A DNA stretch of 64,000 nucleotides, from NCBI GenBank assembly GCA_905234075.1, contig CAJOGI010000002.1, positions 143,035 to 207,034 of the forward strand. Reading direction: 5' to 3'. This document shows, piece by piece, positions 59,602 through 64,000 of the stretch. Under the pieces are notes generated by a model. The model was not told where the DNA came from. It ran no database searches and saw nothing but the letters and a program-made list of their open reading frames with translations. Numbering within the stretch: the first letter of the stretch is position 1; the number at the start of each line of letters is the position of its first letter. The position numbers were made by a program, and so were the translations under genes. Source of the DNA: an uncultured Synergistales bacterium (lineage in GTDB: Bacteria > Synergistota > Synergistia > Synergistales > Aminobacteriaceae).

Positions 59602-60300
59602 ATGTTAGGCTATGGTTACGGACTTGACCCGACGATTATTATAGTAATCCCGGCGTTGTTATTATCAATGTGGGCGCAGTCGAGTGTGAAGAGCACTTTC
59701 TCTAAATACAGCATGATACAAGCGAGAGGGAACGTTACGGCGGACAGCGTCGCAAAAAATTTATTGACTCTCTACGGGCTTGGCAATATGCCCATAAATC
59801 ACGTCGCAGGTTCTCTCACAGATCACTACGACCCTACAAAGAAGACTCTAAATCTTTCTGATGAAGTTTACGGAAGCAGGAGCATCGCTTCAATCGGTGT
59901 TGCAGCTCACGAAGCAGGCCATGCAATTCAGCACGCGGAGATGTATTCGCCGCTGATATTAAGAAATTCTATCGTGCCTGTTGTAAATATCGCGACGACT
60001 GCTTCAACGCCGTTATTTTTTCTTGGCCTCGTGATGTCTAATTCAACGCTCGTTACGATTGGAATTATGTTATTCACGGCCGCACTTGTCTTTCATCTTG
60101 TTACACTTCCCGTTGAAATCAACGCAAGCTCAAGAGCTTTGACGCTGCTCGAACAGACTCACACGCTCTCGCCCGATGAATTAAAAGGCGCGAAAAAAGT
60201 TCTTACTGCTGCGGCGTGGACATATATCGCTGCGGCTGTAACTTCGGCTTTAACTTTAGTGAGAATGATTTTAATAGCAAATTCACGGAGGCGTGATTAA
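59602..60300 (+). CDS. YugP-like membrane zinc peptidase
   Basis: A membrane metallopeptidase (232 aa) with an N-terminal helix, the zinc motif VAAHEAGHAIQHAE (HEAGH, about 102-106), and three further hydrophobic helices. The substrate is unknown. AAGGAGG lies 10 nt before the ATG. The TAA stop is followed directly by the old start of rsmB (TTG 60301). Confidence 0.88.
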   Translation: MLGYGYGLDPTIIIVIPALLLSMWAQSSVKSTFSKYSMIQARGNVTADSVAKNLLTLYGLGNMPINHVAGSLTDHYDPTKKTLNLSDEVYGSRSIASIGVAAHEAGHAIQHAEMYSPLILRNSIVPVVNIATTASTPLFFLGLVMSNSTLVTIGIMLFTAALVFHLVTLPVEINASSRALTLLEQTHTLSPDELKGAKKVLTAAAWTYIAAAVTSALTLVRMILIANSRRRD

Positions 60301-60318
60301 TTGCGCGGAATAATAGCA
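60301..60318 (+). repeat. Imperfect duplication of the rsmB start, left copy
   Basis: TTGCGCGGAATAATAGCAG would read MRGIIA; 60357-60375 has ATGCGCGGAATTGAAGCAG, MRGIEA. Fifteen of the 18 bases after the first match. A ribosome site (GGAGG, 60287-60291) stands at the right distance before this TTG, so it may be the original start. Confidence 0.65.
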
Positions 60319-60351
60319 GGTAGGAGTTAGGAGTTAGGAGGCAGGAGGTAA
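60317..60351. repeat. Heptad array supplying the rsmB ribosome site
   Basis: CAGGTAGGAG, TTAGGAG, TTAGGAG, GCAGGAG, GTAAAAA. The last AGGAGG is 8 nt before the ATG. The array is flanked by the imperfect 18-bp duplication. Confidence 0.85.
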
Positions 60352-60356
60352 AAAAC

Positions 60357-61679
60357 ATGCGCGGAATTGAAGCAGCTCTGAAAGTTCTTGGCAATAATGA
60401 TAATAAAGGGGCGTTTGCGTCGGAGGCTCTAAGAAAACTCGCTGACCGTGAAAAAATGAAAGGCCCTGATATTTCTCTGGCCTCGTCATTAATTTATATC
60501 GTCATGAGACGGCGCGAGCTTTGGAAAAAAATCGCAGGCTCTTTCCTTCATTCAAAAGAGAAACTGCCGGCGCAGGTTTATACGGCTATAACTATGGGCG
60601 CAGGCGGATTAATGGAGCTTCGCAGATTTTCCGAAGGAGTTTTGATTAACGGCATTGTCGAGACTTTGAAGAGAAGCAAAGAAAATCAAAAATATATTTC
60701 GCTCGTCAACGCAGTCCTGCGGAAAATTAAAGAGGGCGGGCACGAGATGATCGACGCTATGAAAAAATCCCCCACGCTTGACGACAGAGCCTTAATCGCC
60801 GGAGTGCCTGTATTTTTTATTTCAGCGTGGGTCAGGTCGTGGAATAGAGCAGAGATTAACGAAATTTTTGAGATGTTCTCGCTGCCTTCGTACTCGTCAT
60901 TGAGAACTGAAGAGCCCGAAAAATTATTGAAACTTTTAGAAGAAAATAATATCCGCGCTTTTAAGTCGGACATGTCGCAGGCTTTGAGGCTTAATGAAAG
61001 CGTTTTGCCCGTTAATGTTCCCGGCTTCAGCGACGGATTGTGCAGCGTTCAGTCTGAAAGCTCAATAATAACGGCCTCGCTCGTAAGAAAATTTTATTCG
61101 GGCAGGGGATTAATTTTGGACATGTGCTCCGGGCGCGGAGTTAAGGCCGGGCAGATTTTGCAGGAATGTCAAAGCGCAAGGCTTGAATGCTGGGAACTCT
61201 CCGAGAAACGTTCAGCGAGCGCGGAGAAAGAACTTGAGAGACTAAAAGTAAAAGACCGGGCAGTATTAAAAATCGGCGATGCTCTCGTGATCGAACCGAA
61301 CGAAACGCCGAATTTTATAATGCTCGACGCTCCGTGCAGCGGATCGGGAACTTGGAACAGAAAACCCGAAGCAAAATGGCGGCTCGACTGGAAAAAATTT
61401 GACGCTATCGTCGCGACTCAAAAAAAATTACTCGAACGCGCTGTAAATTTATGCGCGCCCGGCGGAAATATTTTATATATTACTTGCAGTCTGCTGCGTC
61501 AGGAAAATGAAAACGTCATCGCAGAAATTCTAACGGCTCACCCTGAATGCGCAGAAATTTCCGGCATGATTAATTTCAAGGGAGCGGCTTTCAAAAAAGG
61601 CAGACCCTACGGATTTTATATCATGCCGTGTAATGCGTGGCTTGACGGTTTTTACTGTTCGCTGATAATAAAAAGATAA
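60357..61679 (+). CDS. rsmB: 16S rRNA m5C967 methyltransferase
   Basis: Methylates C967 of 16S rRNA. The protein (440 aa) has an N-terminal NusB-like RNA-binding domain, then the methyltransferase with DMCSGRGVKAGQI, the catalytic Cys in TCSLLRQENE and the second Cys in DAPCSGSGTWNRKPE. The sequence is more divergent than usual. The start ATG follows a heptad array. It is first in a group leading to rpe, in line with the rsmB-PASTA-rpe order seen in other genomes. Confidence 0.92.
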   Translation: MRGIEAALKVLGNNDNKGAFASEALRKLADREKMKGPDISLASSLIYIVMRRRELWKKIAGSFLHSKEKLPAQVYTAITMGAGGLMELRRFSEGVLINGIVETLKRSKENQKYISLVNAVLRKIKEGGHEMIDAMKKSPTLDDRALIAGVPVFFISAWVRSWNRAEINEIFEMFSLPSYSSLRTEEPEKLLKLLEENNIRAFKSDMSQALRLNESVLPVNVPGFSDGLCSVQSESSIITASLVRKFYSGRGLILDMCSGRGVKAGQILQECQSARLECWELSEKRSASAEKELERLKVKDRAVLKIGDALVIEPNETPNFIMLDAPCSGSGTWNRKPEAKWRLDWKKFDAIVATQKKLLERAVNLCAPGGNILYITCSLLRQENENVIAEILTAHPECAEISGMINFKGAAFKKGRPYGFYIMPCNAWLDGFYCSLIIKR

Positions 61680-61700
61680 TTGAAAGAGAGGAAAATTTTT

Positions 61701-62411
61701 TTGGCAACATTTAAGAAAGTTAAGGAGCAAAATTTTATTGAACTCTGCGAGACGGGGACTTTGCAGGAAATTCAAAGCGCGATAGACTCCGGGATAGATG
61801 TCAATGCGCTTGACGAATTTGGCGAGAACGCACTGCACATAGCGGCGGCCAGAAGAACTCCCGATATAATACAAGCTCTGATAAAAGCAGGAAGCGATAT
61901 AAATTTAGTCTCATATGACGGCAACACGCCTCTAATTTGGGCATCGGGCAATAATACTCTTGAAGCCGTTAAAATCCTTATTGACGCAGGAGCTGACGTG
62001 AACGCTGCAAGATATGACGGACTGACATCACTCGCGGGAGCTGCACGAAAGAATAAACTTGATGTCTTGAAATTGCTCCTGTCAGCCGGAGCGAATCCCA
62101 ACATAAGAGACAGCAACGGAATGACGGCTCTTTTACATGCGGCGCAGTTCGGTCTTCCCGAAGCCGTTGAGGCTTTAATTGAAGCAGGAGCTGACGATCT
62201 TAGAAACAATGCCGGCGATAATGCTCTCATGCTTGCGGTGCGCTGGAACAGTCCCGAAATGGTAGAAACTTTATTAAAAGCCGGAGCCGATATAAACTTA
62301 AAAAACAAAGACGGCAAAAATGTTTTAGACTATGCAAAAGAAAATGAAAAATTACAAGGCACTGACGCTTTGAAAAAATTAAGCGAAAAATTTTTGAATA
62401 AGGAGGCGTGA
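61701..62411 (+). CDS. Ankyrin repeat protein
   Basis: A cytoplasmic protein (236 aa) made of about six ankyrin units: DEFGENALHIAAARRTPDIIQ, then SYDGNTPLIWASGNNTLEAV, RYDGLTSLAGAARKNKLDVL, DSNGMTALLHAAQFGLPEAV, NNAGDNALMLAVRWNSPEMV, and NKDGKNVLDYAKE. I start at TTG 61701, which has GAGAGG 9 nt upstream; an earlier TTG at 61680 lacks one. Lies between rsmB and the PASTA protein, 6 nt before the latter. Partner proteins unknown. Confidence 0.9.
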   Translation: MATFKKVKEQNFIELCETGTLQEIQSAIDSGIDVNALDEFGENALHIAAARRTPDIIQALIKAGSDINLVSYDGNTPLIWASGNNTLEAVKILIDAGADVNAARYDGLTSLAGAARKNKLDVLKLLLSAGANPNIRDSNGMTALLHAAQFGLPEAVEALIEAGADDLRNNAGDNALMLAVRWNSPEMVETLLKAGADINLKNKDGKNVLDYAKENEKLQGTDALKKLSEKFLNKEA

Positions 62412-62417
62412 TTAATA

Positions 62418-63734
62418 ATGCGGCGCAAAGGAGGAATAGTTGCTTGGGTTTTATTTATGGTAGTCGTTACAATTTTTGCGTCAGGAGCGATAGCGGTCTA
62501 TACGATTTTTTTGAAGCCCGAAAATAATTCTCAAGTTCCTCAGTTAGTCGGGAAATCTAAATCAGAAGCTGTCGCTGAAGCAGAAAGCGCGGGGCTTGTC
62601 GTTCAGCTTGAGCCGGTTGCCTCGACAATGCCGGAGGGAAGAGTTTTAGCTCAGTCTCCGCAGGCCGGGACAGAATTAAGACAAGGCAGGGTCATCGTTT
62701 TGCAGGTAAGCCAGAGCGGAGAACTTCACGCGATCCCGGACGTTACGGGCAAGACTTTGGCGAAGGCTCAGGAAGAAATTAAAGAGCAGGGATTTTCGCT
62801 CGGCGACGTTATAAAAATCAGCGAACCTAACGCGAAGGCCGGGACAGTCATCGCTCAAAGCCCGGCAGCTCCTGCCAGCGTAAATTCAGGGCGTAAAATT
62901 GATCTGCTCGTTCAGGCAGGGACTGCACAGCCGGAAAATATAACTATACCCGACGTGAACAGAATGACAGAGGACGAAGCAAGAAATATTCTTGAGACGG
63001 GCGGAGTAAAAGTTCAAGCTGTCGAGAGAGTCTACAGCCCGTTATTGCCTGAAGGACTTGCAATCGAGACAAAACCGGGCGCAGGGACTTCCGTTAGGCC
63101 GGGGCAGGGAGTTACTCTCAAACTTGCGACACAGCGAAGGCCGTCAGGTTTTTCAGATGCTGACAGCAAAACGACAACGGCTCAAAGAAACGGAACTATT
63201 ACAATTCCGCGAAACACGGCTTCAAAAAATACGGCGCAGGACGATAAAAATAAAACGACTGCAGGCACAACGCAGAATAATAACCGCGGTGTTACTGTAT
63301 CGGTCGGCGGCGAGGACGAAGTTTTTATCGGCGACGACTACGATTTGAACGAATTAACGAAAACGGCACAGAATAACTCAAAACCGGCGGCGGCCACACA
63401 GACTTCAGCACCGTCAAAAACTCCGGCACCGGCGCAAAATTCTACACCGGCTTCAACTCCTACAAACAATGCTCCGGCAAAACAAAGCACGCCAGCTTCA
63501 TCAGGGGGCAGCGGAGCAGGAAATAAGACAGCGCGTATTCGTTATCCCGTTCCGCCGTTGGCAAGGCCTATGGATTTAAGAATAGAAATCACGGATCCAA
63601 ACGGAAAACGCGAAGTTATGAGCCGTCAAGTTAAGGGCGGAGAAAATATCAACACCACCGCAAGCTATTTGCAGGAATGCGTTGTCAGCATTTATCTGGG
63701 CGGTGAATTTGTTTGGCAGGAAAGGCAAAGGTAG
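62418..63734 (+). CDS. PASTA domain membrane protein without kinase
   Basis: A single-pass membrane protein (438 aa): short basic N-terminus, one helix (about 9-30), three PASTA domains (about 38-240, each with VPxLVGKSKSEA-like starts and PxGxVLxQSP-like ends), then a low-complexity Thr/Ala/Pro/Asn linker of about 150 residues and a C-terminal beta domain (RYPVPPLARPMDLRIEI). PASTA domains bind peptidoglycan fragments. A kinase domain, often fused to PASTA, is absent. The stop runs into a heptad array before rpe. Confidence 0.88.
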   Translation: MRRKGGIVAWVLFMVVVTIFASGAIAVYTIFLKPENNSQVPQLVGKSKSEAVAEAESAGLVVQLEPVASTMPEGRVLAQSPQAGTELRQGRVIVLQVSQSGELHAIPDVTGKTLAKAQEEIKEQGFSLGDVIKISEPNAKAGTVIAQSPAAPASVNSGRKIDLLVQAGTAQPENITIPDVNRMTEDEARNILETGGVKVQAVERVYSPLLPEGLAIETKPGAGTSVRPGQGVTLKLATQRRPSGFSDADSKTTTAQRNGTITIPRNTASKNTAQDDKNKTTAGTTQNNNRGVTVSVGGEDEVFIGDDYDLNELTKTAQNNSKPAAATQTSAPSKTPAPAQNSTPASTPTNNAPAKQSTPASSGGSGAGNKTARIRYPVPPLARPMDLRIEITDPNGKREVMSRQVKGGENINTTASYLQECVVSIYLGGEFVWQERQR

Positions 63735-63737
63735 CAA

Positions 63738-63785
63738 CAGGTAGGAGTTAGGAGGTAGGAGGGAAAAAATCCCTAACCCCTAATT
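63738..63785. repeat. Heptad array, paired orientations, before rpe
   Basis: CAGGTAGGAG, TTAGGAG, GTAGGAG, GGAAAAAA, then TCCCTAACCCCTAA in the opposite sense. The arms can pair around an A-rich loop. Confidence 0.75.
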
Positions 63786-63806
63786 AAAAAAAGAAAGGGA
63801 AAAATT

Positions 63807-64000
63807 ATGAGAAAAATATTTTTAGCACCATCGCTTTTTGGCGCGGACCCTCTGAACATTGCCGGAGCTGTTGACGCAATGAAAAATCAGTTCGACTGGC
63901 TTCACTTTGATATTATGGACGGGCATTTTGTAAAAAATTTATCGTTCGGCCCGCATTTTGTTGACGCTCTCAGAAAAAAATATCCTGATGCTTTTATTGA
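63807..64000 (+). CDS. rpe: Ribulose-phosphate 3-epimerase (partial, cut by window end)
   Basis: Interconverts ribulose-5-phosphate and xylulose-5-phosphate in the pentose phosphate pathway. The 64 visible residues begin MRKIFLAPSLFGADPLNIAG and include FDIMDGHFVKNLSFGP, the metal-binding motif of the family. The 3' end lies beyond the window. AAAGGGA precedes the ATG. Confidence 0.95.
   Translation, partial: MRKIFLAPSLFGADPLNIAGAVDAMKNQFDWLHFDIMDGHFVKNLSFGPHFVDALRKKYPDAFI

Overview
This 64 kb window is a gene-dense bacterial chromosome segment, most likely from a gut-type member of the Synergistota (Synergistetes). The evidence is a protein with a C-terminal Cys/Leu-rich segment of the Synergist-CTERM type (40092-41258), diderm markers (a TolC-like channel, lipoproteins, periplasmic proteins), flagellar genes, and an amino-acid-fermenting set of genes: a six-gene Rnf complex, glutamate dehydrogenase, ATP-dependent PEP carboxykinase, a formate/nitrite channel and an amino-acid binding protein. 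The DNA is rich in runs of A and T. TTG and GTG starts are common. Most promoters I could see are extended -10 boxes (TGnTATAAT) with a poor -35. These points are inference from content; no database search was possible.

Layout. 1-366: end-truncated lipoprotein gene (-). 488-5510: rnfCDGEAB operon (-). 5624-12477: RecO-like protein, Na/Pi symporter, PBP1C, HisD and an orphan pilin-like gene (+). 12510-21301: pgeF (-), fliS-flgN, an M48 protease, mtnA, tRNA-Arg(CCT), then flhB and fliR (-) separated by an inserted block made of a type II methyltransferase/endonuclease pair and a Vat-like acetyltransferase. 21315-24536: Mrp ATPase and a FeoA-FeoB fusion (-). 24888-29931: secreted unknown protein, TPR protein, Lon-like protease, Nth (+). 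29928-35705: galU, pckA, gdhA, Ada-type zinc protein, pth, rplY (-). 35809-44509: copA, TolC-like channel, lytic transglycosylase, Synergist-CTERM protein, cytidylate-kinase-like protein, degenerate CCA-adding-enzyme homologue, mnmE (+). 44684-47587: CapA-like, GT10 and membrane protein (-). 47660-48128: structured RNA candidate. 48129-58593: metH, hybrid histidine kinase, response regulator, PPTase (-), permuted solute-binding protein, AddB-like nuclease. 58752-64000: FNT channel (-), YugP peptidase, rsmB, ankyrin protein, PASTA protein, rpe (cut by the window end).

Two dispersed repeat families are the most unusual content. The first is a four-copy element of about 130 nt (6259, 24613, 44518 and, on the minus strand, 58752). 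It consists of an extended -10, a stem-loop whose arms differ in sequence between copies but keep pairing, a T tract, a doubled GGGGnCTACA motif, and a 16-19 codon ORF beginning MGTT. The second is a heptad array family built from GTAGGAG/TTAGGAG units at about 17 places, mostly between genes. It supplies stop codons, C-terminal residues and Shine-Dalgarno sites, sits in frame inside two coding regions, and at rsmB is flanked by an imperfect 18-bp duplication of the gene start, as if it had inserted.

Other points worth attention are the fliR/flhB insertion with a 47-bp direct repeat of the flhB 5' end on both sides of the vat gene, a substrate-binding protein whose two halves are in swapped order, a CCA-adding-enzyme homologue that has lost both its nucleotidyltransferase and HD signatures, and three genes with a -10 box 6-7 nt before the start codon that suggest leaderless mRNAs.
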